A DNA stretch of 64,000 nt, taken from NCBI RefSeq assembly GCF_011386835.1, contig NC_088800.1:13106572-13170571 (forward strand), read 5' to 3'. The stretch comes from Chrysemys picta bellii. Its lineage: Eukaryota; Chordata; Testudines; Emydidae. This document shows, one piece after another, positions 1-10,989 of the stretch. Each line of letters begins with the position of its first letter. Positions within the stretch are counted from its first letter, which is position 1. Below the pieces are notes generated by a model. The model saw nothing but the letters and a program-made list of their open reading frames with translations, made no database searches and was not told the DNA's origin. The position numbers and the translations under genes are program-made.

Positions 1-2281
1 ATCACAGGTGACATTTCTACTGAAGCGCACAGCTGGTTTGATCCAGGCCTTTATATTACACCTGTTCAGGCAGCTGTTAAATGTAAACAGCTGATCTATC
101 TCTGTGTTGCTCTTATTTAGTTATAAGGAATCTATAGGTAAGACGTATCTTTCCTTTAACAAGCTCAAAACAAAAGACTAATTCAGAATTCTAAAGAAAA
201 TAATCAAAATAGATGTAATGTATCCATCAACCCCAGCCGTTTAGAGGCGGGAGCTGTAAAATCATAGAAATATATGACTGCTTTTTACTGCATAAAGGGA
301 AGAGATTTTTGTCAAGTAGAGTTGTGGAAGGCGATTTATGTTAGCATTGACTGGCAGCACAATTGTGGGTACCTGTTCTTTGGGGCTAGGGGTGGTGAAT
401 ATTTAGTAAGTTTTGGTAAGTTTGGGATTTTAAAGAGTTTTATTAGTCATAATAAGTTATCAGCTGCTATGTAACAGGCTGTTTACATGAATCAGAAAGC
501 TCCTTTAAAAAATAAACTTCTATTTTTGTATTGTGGCAGGTTGACATTTCAATAGAATGGGAGTGGCTGAAAGTCAATACCTGGGAATGCTAATTTCTTC
601 TGGGAGCTCCTTGTTTTTTTGTCTCCTGGCGTCTAAGTCTCTGTAGCCAAGATTTAATTCTATACCTGCTGTTGGATATACAGGTTTTTCATGCAAGATA
701 TTGTATAGAAATCGAAGAGACAAGGAATTACAGTGTAGTAAATTAGTGCCCATATTGAAAAATACAACTTGTGTTTTTATAAAAATGTTAAAACATCATT
801 CTAAGCTAGGGTAGGGAAAAGGAAACTGGGAGGTGATTATGTTACAGATTTCAAAAATGTAAAAGGGAAATAACACAAGGATCCAGCATATGTTTATCTC
901 TTCTACCATAAGAAAAACATGGTCACAATCTGAAGCGGCACAAAGGACAAATTAGGGTAGCATGGCTTCTCCTAGGGAGTATTGGAACAATCTACAGAAT
1001 AATGCTATGTGGGCACAGACAAGACATGGGTTTAAAGCAAAGACCAGAAGATATGTTTTTTATTATTATTATTATTATTGTGGGGTGTGTGTGTGTGGAG
1101 AGAGAGAGATGGCATTTAAACTTTGTGTGGTGACTGCCCTACCTGGATAACTTATTGTCTTGTCAAAGGAGCAAATTACTAAGTACTGTGAGGTTTTTCA
1201 AGTTTACTTTGTTCTGAGTCAGAACTTATCTTGGCAAGTAGGGACGTGTATATATTTATTTTGCGGTTAGGGACGTAACTGCTGCTCAGCAGAAAGAACC
1301 AAAATCCTTTTCTGACAGACTTTGGGCTGGATCCCTTTTGAGAGTAGAGGCTCGGGTCAGGGGGATGCTTCCCAGAAACACACGTCAATGGGGATTTTTT
1401 TTTTCATTGTCATTGCTAAATTGTCACAGTTTGTGAGGTGCAATCAAAGGATTTTTCTCAGTGAGAGAGGCAGGGAAAGATGCAAGACCATCTAGCTGTG
1501 TAAGTTTATATTCACTGCTTCTGATGACATCACTCTCTTTCATCTCATCCCCATGTCATGTGATCAGTTTAATAAGATTTAGAGTCTCCAAAAGCAAAAT
1601 CAAGCCTGCATCCAAACAGCTATTCAGGGCCTGGTCCTAAAGTGCAGTGAAGTCAAGGGGAGACTCCCATGCCTCTTGTAGAAAGTCTTACAAACCTCAT
1701 GCAGTACCTAGGGGTTGGGCCTTTTATTCAGCACTGAATTACCCCTGTGAAATGGGATTTTCCATGCAAACTATTTGAATAGTGCATATTTGGCCTGACT
1801 CGCATTTGGGCAATCAAGCAGTTGGGGTATGAAGCTGAAGTTCGGACACCCAACAGATAAGACGACACACACTGGCCTGGTTTCTACCGTAACTAAATCA
1901 TGAATAGCATGCTTTGTTCTCTAGAGATTCCCCTTGAACAAATTGCCCTAATGGATCTCCTGGCAGGTATTGGCCTTTAGAGAGAATTTATTGGCTGGCA
2001 TATGCTTAATTTCCAATAGTAGAATTTTACCATTTCTACTTTCTAGCGCCTAATCTCATCTTCACCATGGGGACAGAAAGGTTTGACTGTCCAGAAAGGT
2101 TTTCACTGGCATTTATTTCAGCAGCTAGGGTGGCAGGTTCCAGTGTAGACCAGTTTTATTAATATTAACAATATTACTTAAAGTGCTCCATGCCTGAATG
2201 CCTCCATGATGTATTTCAACACTAGTTTATGGGTTTGGGATATTCATTCTTAGTAGAAGTGCTTGTGTTCTGGAAGTAAAG
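1..2281. other. Intron or flank, no recognised gene
   Basis: AT-rich sequence with no exon-like open frame bounded by splice sites and no repeat that I recognise, apart from a short microsatellite near 1060-1109. Small open frames here lack codon character and splice context. If the gene described below extends upstream, this is intron 5' of exon A. Confidence 0.5.
1060..1109. repeat. Compound microsatellite (ATT)n-(GT)n-(GA)n
   Basis: About seven ATT units are followed by a short GT run (about 1085-1096) and a GA run (about 1098-1109). It is a simple repeat and likely to vary in length. Confidence 0.85.
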
Positions 2282-2432
2282 TGCACAAAACTTGCATAAT
2301 GACAGGTTTCAGAGTAGCAGCCGTGTTAGTCTGAAGAAGTGGGCTGTAGTCCACGAAAGCTTATGCTCTAATAAATTTGTTAGTCTCTAAGGTGCCACAA
2401 GTACTCCTGTTCTTCTTTCTGCACAAAACTTG
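2282..2432. mobile_element. Penelope-like short element, foldback copy with 13-bp target duplication
   Basis: The left piece (about 2301-2332) is the start of a common sauropsid repeat, reading CAGAGTAGCAGCCGTGTTAG. It is joined directly to the opposite end of the same element read in reverse (2331-2419), with the middle missing. Identical 13-base copies of TGCACAAAACTTG sit at 2282-2294 and 2420-2432, so the foldback arrangement was one insertion event. The reverse arm carries CTGAAGA (2331-2337), a 6-bp stem closed by one G-U pair, GAAA, and a small second stem, which resembles a hammerhead ribozyme core. Assignment to Penelope-like retroelements rests on recalled reports that such elements carry hammerhead motifs. 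Confidence 0.8.
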
Positions 2433-2623
2433 GTTCTTCCAAATCACATGCTGGACCAGTCCAAGTGATTATGTGGAAGCCCACAAAGGTCCAAACCCGG
2501 AAGTCAGATTTGGCTGGGTTAATCCATATATGTAAACAATGCTCAGACTATGATTTGCAAAGATAAAGTCCTTAAATTATACATCGAGCCAATCACAGTT
2601 GTATAGGTGAACAACAAAAATAA

Positions 2624-2695
2624 GGCCTGATTTTGCTCCCATTGAAGTCAATGGATGTTTAACTGTTGGCTTTAATGGGAGTGGGATTAAACATG
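2624..2695. repeat. Short near-palindromic amniote repeat
   Basis: Contains GGCCTGATTTTGCTCCCATT then GAAGTCAATGG, followed by a partly complementary arm (GGCTTTAATGGGAGTGGGAT). I recognise the pattern as a dispersed palindromic module common in reptiles; its formal family is unknown to me. Diverged pieces of the same type may lie near 29885, 38145, 39690 and 57030-57150. Confidence 0.5.
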
Positions 2696-2709
2696 TCCCT
2701 TGCCCTTTC

Positions 2710-2925
2710 TTCAGGATCTCAAAACACTTTACAAACATGAATGAATTGATCCTCACAACCCCCCGGGAAGGAGACAACTATCATTATGATCCCCATTTCT
2801 CAGATGGGGAAGCTGAGGCACAGTCAGTTTAAGTGACTTGTCCTAGGCCACAGAGGAAATCTGTGGCAGAGCCAGGAAGAGAACCCTGATGCCCAGTACT
2901 GTGTTTTAGCAACAAGATTGTTCCT
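2710..2925 (-). mobile_element. MIR-like CORE-SINE fragment
   Basis: Reads as the reverse complement of a MIR-type SINE: a CACTTTACAAAC segment, then CCCCATTTCTCAGATGGGGA, AGCTGAGGCACAG, AAGTGACTTGTCC and a diverged tRNA-side segment with CAGAGCCAGGAAGAGAACCC. It is old and decayed, with no target duplications visible. Confidence 0.8.
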
Positions 2926-2929
2926 TCCA

Positions 2930-3600
2930 CCCCATACTTAAGGGGCACCTTCTTGCATTCATGATAGCAGCCTGTCTGTTCCCCCTAAACATAGTTCCTT
3001 GTTTATATGTGCAGCCTGGGGCCCCAGGGTGGCTCTCTTCCCCTCTATACCCTGGGGGAGTTAGGGTGCACATGCTGGGCATTAACAGGCTGGCATTTCT
3101 TGGGGGCCCATTCCTGCGGCATTATTATCCTTTCCGACAGCAAATTTCAAGAGTTTGTGAGGGAGGGTCACCCTTTCTGGCTGAACTCTCTTTCTTATCA
3201 TAAATACATGATCACTGGCTGTTTTGCCAACAAACTGGTGTCCCCTGGGTGATTCTCACATGTGCTCAGAACTACTGCTGAATCGTCTCTGGGTTTTTGG
3301 GCGGTTCTGCTCTTAACAACCCATAAACTCATCAGGTCTTTCTATCAGATACCACAATGTTGTGTTAATTGCTAATTTCTTTGAATTAGTACAGCAAGCG
3401 GTGTGTAGCAAAGTATCCTTAATGCCCTTAAGACAGACTAGCTTGCACTATGAGTGCCAACTACTTTTTTCAGTGGTTTTAATTTAAGATGGAACTGTGG
3501 TTTCCCACAGCCTCCTTTTGTACAAATGATCCACTACAAATCGTTAGTTAAAAATCCTTTTGATTCCTATAGTGCTCAGTTACAGATGGCTAGGAGAAGA
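2930..3600. other. Unannotated intronic stretch
   Basis: No exon or recognised repeat. The overlapping open frames between 2961 and 3252 have no flanking splice sites in a compatible phase. Confidence 0.4.
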
Positions 3601-3604
3601 ATGA

Positions 3605-3800
3605 TGTGCCTAGTGGTTAGAGCAGGGAGACAGGTGTGTTGCGTTCTGTCCCTGGCTCAAGCACTGACTCACTGTGACACTTCGGTCAAATCACTTCACC
3701 TCTCTGCACTGCTGTAGAATGGGAATATTTATATAACTCGCAAGGGGGAGAGTAGTGAAGCTTCATTCACTGTCTCTGAAGTATTTTGTAATCCATGGGT
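3605..3800 (+). mobile_element. MIR-like CORE-SINE
   Basis: Contains the tRNA-derived head CCTAGTGGTTAGAGCAGGGA and the core piece AAATCACTTCACCTCTCTGC, followed by a diverged 3' region ending near GTATTTTGTAATCC. This order is that of MIR in the forward direction. Confidence 0.75.
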
Positions 3801-4194
3801 CTTTAGAAGTGGAAATTGGCTTTAGATTTAAGTCCTGTTCTGTGTAAGTGTCACAAGACAAAAATGGTTATTTGAAGTGGGAAAAGTGCAGAGAGAGAAA
3901 ACGCTGGTGTAAATGGCGATCGTTTAAGTTTTACATGTTAATTTGCTGGGAAGAGAGGACAATGGGGACACAATGTTTCTCTTGTGTTCCATCAACACCG
4001 TTACCAGGAAAAAAAAATTGTCCAGACAGTTGCCAAATTTGGATGGAGACTAACTTGTTTTACTGCCCTCTGGGACCTAATCCACCACTTCAGGTTAAGG
4101 AGAAGAGGCATGTGTTGAGAAGCTGGCATTGCATTAAACGCTTGAAAGTTGAGAAAACATTCTTGCCTCCCACCTGTCTCCATGTTAGGGTAAA

Positions 4195-4291
4195 GAATCA
4201 TAGAATTGTAGAAGATTAGGGTTGGAAGAGACCTCAGGAGGTCATCTAGTCTCAAAGCAGGACCAACCCCAACTAAATCAGAAAAAAACAA
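4195..4291 (-). mobile_element. CR1 LINE 3' end fragment
   Basis: Starts with AATCATAGAATTGTAG and continues GGTTGGAAGAGACCTCAGGA, GGTCATCTAGTC, AAGCAGGACCAACCCC. This is the reverse complement of the CR1 3' terminus with its short terminal repeat. It is a short, 5'-truncated copy. Confidence 0.9.
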
Positions 4292-4635
4292 ATATATACT
4301 TTTTGATCATACAGCAGGAATAATGGAAGTAAAGTCTTCTTTGGTATAAACATATATGCAGATATAACCTAGATTTCAAGCTTCACATAGAGCCATCTGT
4401 AGAAGTCTAGTCCTGTGGTTTCTGTGTGCTCACCGCTGTTTCATAGTTTCCTTCATTCACAGACACTGTAGTTGTAAAATTACTAACAAACAAGCAGCAA
4501 AGTCAGGAATGAAACCAGCTGTTGGAAGGAAAATAACGCCTGTCAAGTTTTTTAGAACTTTTTGAATAAACAGAAAAACAGCAGCCTTGGGGGAAGTTTG
4601 TTTAAATCTTCTTTGCAAACCTCCTGTCCTTGCAG

Positions 4636-4712
4636 AAAAGCTGGAGATGAAAACTGAAGATGAGGTGGATTTTTTGAAAGACCTCGGAGAGCATGCAGTT
4701 TCTGAAGAAACA
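4636..4712 (+). CDS. Coding exon A of an unidentified multi-exon gene (partial)
   Basis: A 77-bp exon with a strong acceptor (pyrimidine tract CCTCCTGTCCTTGCAG before 4636) and a consensus donor GTAAGT at 4713. Two bases complete a codon begun in an earlier exon outside the window or not found; 25 full codons follow, so it ends in phase 0. The peptide is acidic and probably helical or disordered, with TEDEVDFLKDLGEHAVSEET at its end. No domain is recognised. The phase allows direct joining to exon C at 47683, which also starts in phase 0. I do not recognise the gene. The frame stays open past the donor, so support rests on the splice sites, the phase agreement and the peptide composition. Confidence 0.68.
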
Positions 4713-5142
4713 GTAAGTGTCATTTTTGCATCTTTATCTTGTACTTTGCAATGCTTTAAAAAGGAATGTCTGTGCAGCTGTTGATGATCAGCTGAGTTGC
4801 TGATTTCCTTTCCTCAGCTGCTGTGAAGCTAAACATAAGTTATACATTGTGGCTTTTCTTTTTAACCTTCTAAAAATAGCACTGATTTTTAGTCCTCCTT
4901 ATTTTTGAAATGGTATTTAGTTTTAAATAAAAAGACGATAAAAGACAAATTAAAAAATCAAACCCACAAAAAGTTTTGACGGTCTCATAATGTATGATAG
5001 ATAACTCAGGTCTGTTGGTGCCCCATAATATGAGGTTGTCCAAAGTTGGGGAGGTGAAAGATTCCCTCCTCCCCCTACAGTATTACTGTAGTTCATGGTG
5101 TAGATAACATAAAATGATGGTTCATAAGTGTGTACAGAGAGA

Positions 5143-5470
5143 GAGCATGGTCTAGTGCAGGGGTCGGCAACGTTCGGCATGTGGCTCGCCAGGGTAAGCA
5201 CCCTGGCGGGCCGGGCCAGTTTTATTTACCTGCTGACGCGGTAGGTTCGGCCGATCGCGGCCCCCACTGGCCGCGGTTCGCCGTCCCAACTGGCCCAGCC
5301 TGCCAGGGTGCTTACCCTGGCGAGCCGCGTGCCGAACGTTGCCGACCCCTGGTCTAGTGGATAGAGCACTGCACTGGATGTCAGGAGATCTAGTGTTGAA
5401 TGTGACTCTGCTCTGTCCTGTTTCCTTGTGCAAGTCACTTCATTTCTGTGCTTATGTGTCTCCTCCCACC
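5143..5470 (+). mobile_element. MIR-like CORE-SINE interrupted by a hAT element
   Basis: The tRNA-like head GTCTAGTGGATAGAGCACTG resumes at 5352 and continues through GGATGTCAGGAGATCTAGTG to the core piece TTGTGCAAGTCACTTCATTT. The left end lies before 5158. A hAT element (5158-5351) split the SINE, duplicating GTCTAGTG, which belongs to the SINE head, so the SINE is the older of the two. Confidence 0.75.
5158..5351. mobile_element. Palindromic hAT-type MITE, copy 1
   Basis: Terminal inverted repeats begin CAGGGGTCGGCAACGTTCGG and end in CCGACCCCTG. The element is flanked by perfect 8-bp duplications GTCTAGTG (5150-5157 and 5352-5359), the hAT hallmark. Much of the element is a long inverted repeat with a GC-rich centre. 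It has no coding capacity, so it must have been moved by a transposase from elsewhere. It is shorter than its relatives at 9444 and 17483 because one internal arm is reduced. Confidence 0.92.
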
Positions 5471-5517
5471 AGTCATCTGTTTAATTGTTAATTCATCAGG
5501 GCAGGGGACTATTAACT

Positions 5518-5790
5518 ATGGTCTGCTCTATGCTAGAAACTTAGGTTGACCTAGCTACATCCCTCAAGGGTATGAATTTTTCACATTCCTAAAAGACATA
5601 GTTAAGCCGACCTAAGCCCCAGTGTGGACAGTGCAAGGTCGAACGAAGAATTCTTCTGTCGATGTAGCTACCACCTCTTGGAGAGGTGGATTTACTAAAG
5701 AACCCCTTCCGTCTCTGTAGTAAGTATCTATGCTATAGTGGCGCAACTGCAGCTGTGATGCTGTAGTGTTTCTAGTGTGGACGTAGCCTG
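5518..5790 (+). mobile_element. MITE with GTCTACAC-type ends, copy 1 (diverged)
   Basis: Contains AACTTAGGTTGACCTAGCTA, TAAGCCGACCTAAGCCCCAG, GAAGAATTCTTCTGTCGATG and CTAGTGTGGACGTAGCC in the order of a reptile MITE that I recognise. It aligns along its length with the reverse complement of 27660-27946. The left end is worn. PIF/Harbinger is the likely superfamily by resemblance to the element at 59958. Confidence 0.7.
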
Positions 5791-5792
5791 TG

Positions 5793-5876
5793 TGTTTGCA
5801 CAGTGCCTAGCACAGTGGCACCCCAATTTTGATTGGAGTCTATATGCACTACAGTATTGCAAATAAATAATAATCA
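5793..5876 (-). repeat. Dispersed sauropsid repeat fragment
   Basis: GTTTGCACAGTGCCTAGCAC followed by a variable part and GCACTACAGTATTGCAAATA. This is the reverse complement of the unit at 55608-55735. I know it as a common reptile repeat but not its class. Confidence 0.6.
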
Positions 5877-5879
5877 TAA

Positions 5880-8045
5880 GCCCAAATACAGGGCAAACCA
5901 AATCTGACGGGGAAGAGGGAACCATAAAATGGGAGACACCAGGAAGAAGATCAGGCAGGAAGTTTGAAATGAAGTGGGGTTATTTTGTGTTAAACATTTT
6001 CTGTCACCATCAGCTATCACCGTTTTTGAGGATTCATTACAATAATAAAAGCTAGGGTATTACATTTGTTTGAGATGGAGTTAAGTTGTGGTTTAAATCA
6101 GCCCTCATGCATTTTGCTCTGTTATAAGCTGTCTTTCTTGATGTGATCTGTCCCAATTGTCTTTGAGGCATTTTCAGTAGTGTGCGTGTGCGCTGTTTTA
6201 GAGCAGCTGTGTTTTTGTGTTGGTTTATAATTAAGAAGCTAATGTTATAATAGTAAACAGTATAGAGATGAAGTAGCATTACAGGGTGGAGCCCAGAGAA
6301 TTCGTCTCTGCACATTAATGAAAGCTCTTTGGGAGGTAAAATAATCTTGCCAAAGCAGACAATAAAATCAGGCTTATTTTTGTATGTTTTTAACAAGTTA
6401 AGGCTGAGTTTGTAATTGTTAACTTAGCGAGTTAACCAGGGAATAGTGTTAATAACCTTCCAATCTAAAATGTGTGTGCTTCAATAAATGTCTTTCATTA
6501 TCATAATGCTGTAGTGTAAAGATGCTGACTGTTCTTAACCCGCCCCTTATAGATAATTTTCATGACTAATCCCTGGGTGTCTGCTTGTATAGCAGGATCT
6601 ATTTAGACAAATGCAAAAAAGAACACACCCCATATTTCATTTATTTCAAGCAACGTGCATCTCAAAAGAGGAACAAAAATAAAGGTACTGAATTTAGGTT
6701 TGTTTTATGTGTTTCATAATGTAAGTGGTATGATACTTCAATATAAATCTGGCTGCAGCTTTGTCCTGTCCCTTTGCTTCCCTGCAGAGAGAAGGAGCAT
6801 GCTCAGATTAGCCAACCTCCCCGGCCCCTTTTTAAATCTGGCTTTTCTGGTGTGGGATTGGGAGTGCCAAGAGAATGGAAAGTTTGCTGCAGAAGGAGTG
6901 ACACAGTTTCCTGTTGCTAAGTTCAACAAAAACAACATAACAACTGTACTATATTAAGGCCATTTAAAAAAAAAACAGCTGAACATTTATAAATAGAGCT
7001 TAATTCACACATGTAGGTTTAGCTAGTGGCTAGGTTTAGGCTGGGGATGGAAAGGGGAGGAGAATCACAAAATATAGATGTGCTGCTCTCTCTGTTCTCT
7101 GCTACTGCTTTATGTAGTGTTAATTTCACATAGCCCGGGATTTTTCAGGTGTCCGCTGCCTTCTCATTAGTGGGCCATTTGGTGGTTAGTAAAAGTGGTT
7201 TCTTAGCTTGCTCCAAATAGGGACTATTTTATTGTTTGCACCTATTCATGGGTTTTGTTTCTCAAAGATTCTTTATTGATGTTGTTGGGAAGCAAAGGGA
7301 AAGTAACCACATTTTTCACATCTGAAATTTGCGTGGTAGTACAGTATTTGCCTATTTATAATTCAGAAATAAACTTATGTGCAGAGAGCAGTAAGCACTG
7401 AACTTTGTCCCTAAAAGAGAGACGCTTCATTGTCCTGAGCCTGTTGCATGACATATGCGAACATGGGGGTGGGTGGAATTCTGTATACCTCTTCTTATGG
7501 TTTAGTCTCCTAGCCAGAGGAGTGATTTGATAGCTGGTGCACAGCGATTGTACTCACTTGAGCATTATCTGTACAGTTCCCTATCCTGTCCCAGAACACT
7601 TTGCTTAAATATGGATCTTGTGCATGTGATGGAAAAGCTGCAGCTGAAAAGGACTTAGGAAAAGGGTGGCTTTGAGGGTAGCAAATATTAAGAATATAAC
7701 AGGAAATGGGTACATGAGAAGATAGTTCTGAGTGGAAGCTTCTGAATTTAACAATCAACATTGGATTTGGCTTCAAAGAACCACACACTGTCTTTGAGTT
7801 CATTGATATAAATAGCTATAGTTGTCATAAATACTGTTAAACACGACCTAGGAAGATCTTCTTTACTGTCACAATGGTGGGGCTGGGTGTTCCAAAGTAC
7901 CTGTCCATTGCTGCTCTTTGCCATCCAATAATTATTGGGAGATGAAATTGTTTGCTCTTCCATCCTCCTTCCTGTAAGGTTTCGCCAATTAAAGTGGGCT
8001 TTTAAAGTGGGCATTTCTCAAATGTCCTAAAACTGCTTCCTTAGA
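5880..8045. other. Unannotated intronic stretch
   Basis: About 2.2 kb of AT-rich sequence. The minus-strand open frames at 6052-6396, 7510-7803 and 7748-8014 lack splice context and family resemblance. No recognised transposon. Confidence 0.45.
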
Positions 8046-8049
8046 AATT

Positions 8050-8492
8050 ATATTTGTTCAGTTTTAGGTCCAATTTTGTAGCAAGAATTTCCCAACTTGT
8101 TCAAAGAACTAGGGGTTACCAAATGAAATGAATAAGCAGCAGGTTTAAAACAAATCAAAGGAAGTATTTCTTCAGACAACGCACAGTCAACCTGTGGAAC
8201 TCCTTGTCAGAGGATGTTGTGAAGGCCAAGACCATAACAGGGTTCAAAAAAGTACTAGATAAATTCATGGAGGATAGGTCCATCAATGGCTATTAGCCAG
8301 GATGGGCAGGAATGGTGTCCCTAGCCTCTGTTTGCCAGAAGCTGGGAATGAGCGACAGGGGATGCATCACTTGATGATTACCTGTTCTGTTCATTCCTTC
8401 TGGGGTTCCTGACACTGGCCACTGTCAGAAGACAGGATACTGGGCTAGATGGACCTTGGGTCTGACCCAGTATGGCCGTTCTTATGTTCTTC
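8050..8492 (+). mobile_element. CR1 LINE 3' portion
   Basis: Untranslated or end-of-ORF2 CR1 sequence: ACAGGGTTCAAAAAAGTACT, TAAATTCATGGAGGATAGGT, GGATACTGGGCTAGATGGAC, and the end CCAGTATGGCCGTTCTTATG followed by TTCTT. It runs forward to its natural 3' end near 8492 and is 5'-truncated. It belongs to the same lineage as 32975-33223. Confidence 0.92.
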
Positions 8493-9435
8493 ATGCATTT
8501 ATCAGTATGTACTATAAACTGTGGTTATGTCTGATATTTAATTAGCTACTCTTTTGTGTCTCCTTTTGTATTTTGTTTCAGGAACATAAGTGGAATTGGG
8601 GACGATAGCAGGATATGATCAATTCATGTTAAACGTTCACTTCTAAAACTGAATGACTCTAGACTCTTCGTCCAGGGGTCAAGACATACTGATGGGAAAT
8701 CATCCTAGCTTCGATACATGGTTATATTCAAGCTTAGCAGACTTGACTTAGTTTCATTAAACTGACGGGATATCAGATCATTTGTGCACTGACAGCCTTA
8801 AATCTTTATTAAGTCTCTATTTTTTGAAGAGTTAAATGAGCCTGACTTTGTGTTTGTATTTAGAAATGGAACCTGGTAGCTGTGGGCGGTCAAATAACAC
8901 TTACTGCTTTCTGACGTACATTTCCCCTTGTGTTGGCCCCAGAAATAAATTGCAGCTGTTTTATTCGTTGAATTGCTTTGTGTAGCGGTGACACAATGGA
9001 AGAAACTGCCTTTCTTGGTTCTTGCTATTTTTTTGAGTGTCCAAGGCTGAGGGTAACAGTTGGTAGCTGGCCGATGAGAACACAAGAGATGATTCACTCG
9101 GAGTTCTCCTTTTTGCTTATTATTATGTTTATTTACCATATATTGTTGAGTGTTATGCACCCTCCCTTTAAAGAATGGAAGGTTTTAAAGGACTATGTAT
9201 TTTCAGCAAAAGGTACGTTGCTGGTAAAAGTAGAATTTGTAATGATCTTTGCATGGAGGGAAGCTAAACTAAGTAAGCCATTTGCACTTTTCCACATGTC
9301 CACTGGCCCAGCTTTTGCAATAAGGAAACAAAAATGACAGGTGCTAGCCACATCATTTACTTCATTGGTAGGTGCTCAGGTACCATGGTGATGGATGCAG
9401 TAGATGCTTGACTACAATATACTAGATAATGCTGC
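8493..9435. other. Unannotated intronic stretch
   Basis: No recognised repeat or splice-bounded exon. The overlapping 119-120 aa frames on both strands at 8798-9337 are not family-like. Confidence 0.4.
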
Positions 9436-9443
9436 TTATATAC

Positions 9444-9760
9444 CAGGGGTCGGCAACGTTTGGCATGCGGCTCGCCAGGGTAAGCACCCTGGCGGGCCGG
9501 GACAGTTTTATTTACCTGCTGACGCGGCAGGTTCGGCTGATTGCGGCCCCCACTGGGCCAATGGGGGTGGCGAGAAGCCGCGGACAGCACATCGCTTGTC
9601 CGCGCCGATTCTTGCCGCCCCCGTTGGCTCGGGACGGCGAACCGCAGCCAGTGGGGGCCGCGATCGGCCGAATCTGCCAAGTCAGCAGGTAAATAAAACT
9701 AGCCCGGCCCGCCAGGGTGCTTACCCTGGCGAGCCGCGTGCCGAACATTGCCGACCCCTG
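9444..9760. mobile_element. Palindromic hAT-type MITE, copy 2
   Basis: Same family as 5158-5351. It starts CAGGGGTCGGCAACGTTTGG, ends GCCGACCCCTG, and has a perfect 8-bp duplication TTATATAC (9436-9443 and 9761-9768). Both arms carry TTTATTTACCTGCTGACGCG and its complement, so the 317-bp unit can fold into a long hairpin. It is very CpG-rich, which could be mistaken for a promoter island. Confidence 0.95.
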
Positions 9761-9785
9761 TTATATACCCTTCCATAAACCTTTT

Positions 9786-9885
9786 TGTTCTGTGTTTGCA
9801 CAGTGCCTGGCATAATAGAGTTCTGGTCCATGACATGTCTCCTGGGCACTGCTGCAGTACAAATTACTACTAATAATAAATTGTT
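9786..9885 (-). repeat. Dispersed sauropsid repeat fragment
   Basis: GTTTGCACAGTGCCTGGCAT, then GTCCATGACATGTCTCCTGG and GCAGTACAAATTACTACTAA. Reverse complement of the unit at 55608-55735 and parallel to 5793-5876. Confidence 0.6.
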
Positions 9886-10186
9886 GTTTAACTTTCCTTC
9901 CAGCTTAATCTCCCACATTTGAGGTTATTAGCACTTAAATTCAACTACAGCACTTAGAAGAAATGGTATTGAATTACTAAAGCTAATAATAATAGGGTTA
10001 CTTATGTGAGAGACATATGCACCCAAAAAACACAAAAGGAAAATTCTTTTAAGATCCAAAACAATTAGCAACATAAGTGTATCAGTTTTAAATTTTAAAA
10101 CTGCATTTTAAAGCATTATATTTGAAACCACCTTCTCTTTTATTTATCCACAAGCCCTGAGCTCAAAGCTATATACTTACCTCATC

Positions 10187-10206
10187 TTAATAAATAAATA
10201 AATAAA
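10187..10206. repeat. (AATA)n microsatellite
   Basis: About five AATA units. Simple repeat. Confidence 0.8.
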
Positions 10207-10374
10207 CAATCAAACCTTTAAAAAAAGCTGTTGAATTTTTCTGTAGCATTATTTTTATTATTTCATGTATCTTTTAGGACAGGGGCACCTTTTAGACCCT
10301 CAGGACACTGGTAGCTCTGCCACTGGGATGCCTGAACCACTGCCCCACAGGGAAATGAGAAAATAAAATTAAGA

Positions 10375-10578
10375 TTTTCCAAAAGTGACTAATGATTTTG
10401 GGCACCTTAATTTTGGGAGGGTTCCAACTTGACACATTTTAAAGGGACCTGATTTTCAGAGGGTGGGCTCTTAGCACTTTCTAAAAGTCAAGCCCCTTTT
10501 GAGGCATCTCACATTAGCTATCCAATAATTGATGTGCTCAAAATCATTAGTCGCTTTTGGAGATTTTGGTCATCAGTT
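10375..10578. mobile_element. Ancient palindromic MITE
   Basis: The left arm TTTTCCAAAAGTGACTAATG, ATTTTGGGCACC is answered by the right arm CTCAAAATCATTAGTCGCTT, TTGGAGATTTTGG. The inner arms GGGACCTGATTTTCAGAGGG and GTCAAGCCCCTTTTGAGGC are also complementary. This matches a foldback repeat widespread in reptiles and birds. Diverged relatives may lie near 48085-48190. Confidence 0.65.
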
Positions 10579-10989
10579 TATTATCCTTGCAATATTATGC
10601 GTCATTCTTTATTGTTAATACCCCTTTGTGGCTCCTCACAATGAAGGATCCATTCAGGGGCAGCTGCACCAGTGACTCATATTGTGTAGTGAATATCCCA
10701 ACAGGTGACTGAAGCAACAGTAGCAGCTGTAGTAGTATTTTATTGGACAGCCTGACAACCACAGCCAGTGCCTTTTCAAAACTGGGCACCGTGCTAATAG
10801 AACAGCGGAAGAGTGTTATAGTCCCCACTTAAAATATTGACCAAGACATTTGGAATGATGTAAATGAGCAAAACCCAGAATATATCATGGGCAGTGAAGA
10901 CAAAGATTATGTTGAAGTTGTAGCTAATTACAGGCATTCCTGGTAGCGATGTCTACAGTTAAGGTTGCCCACTACTTTCCATCATAAGA

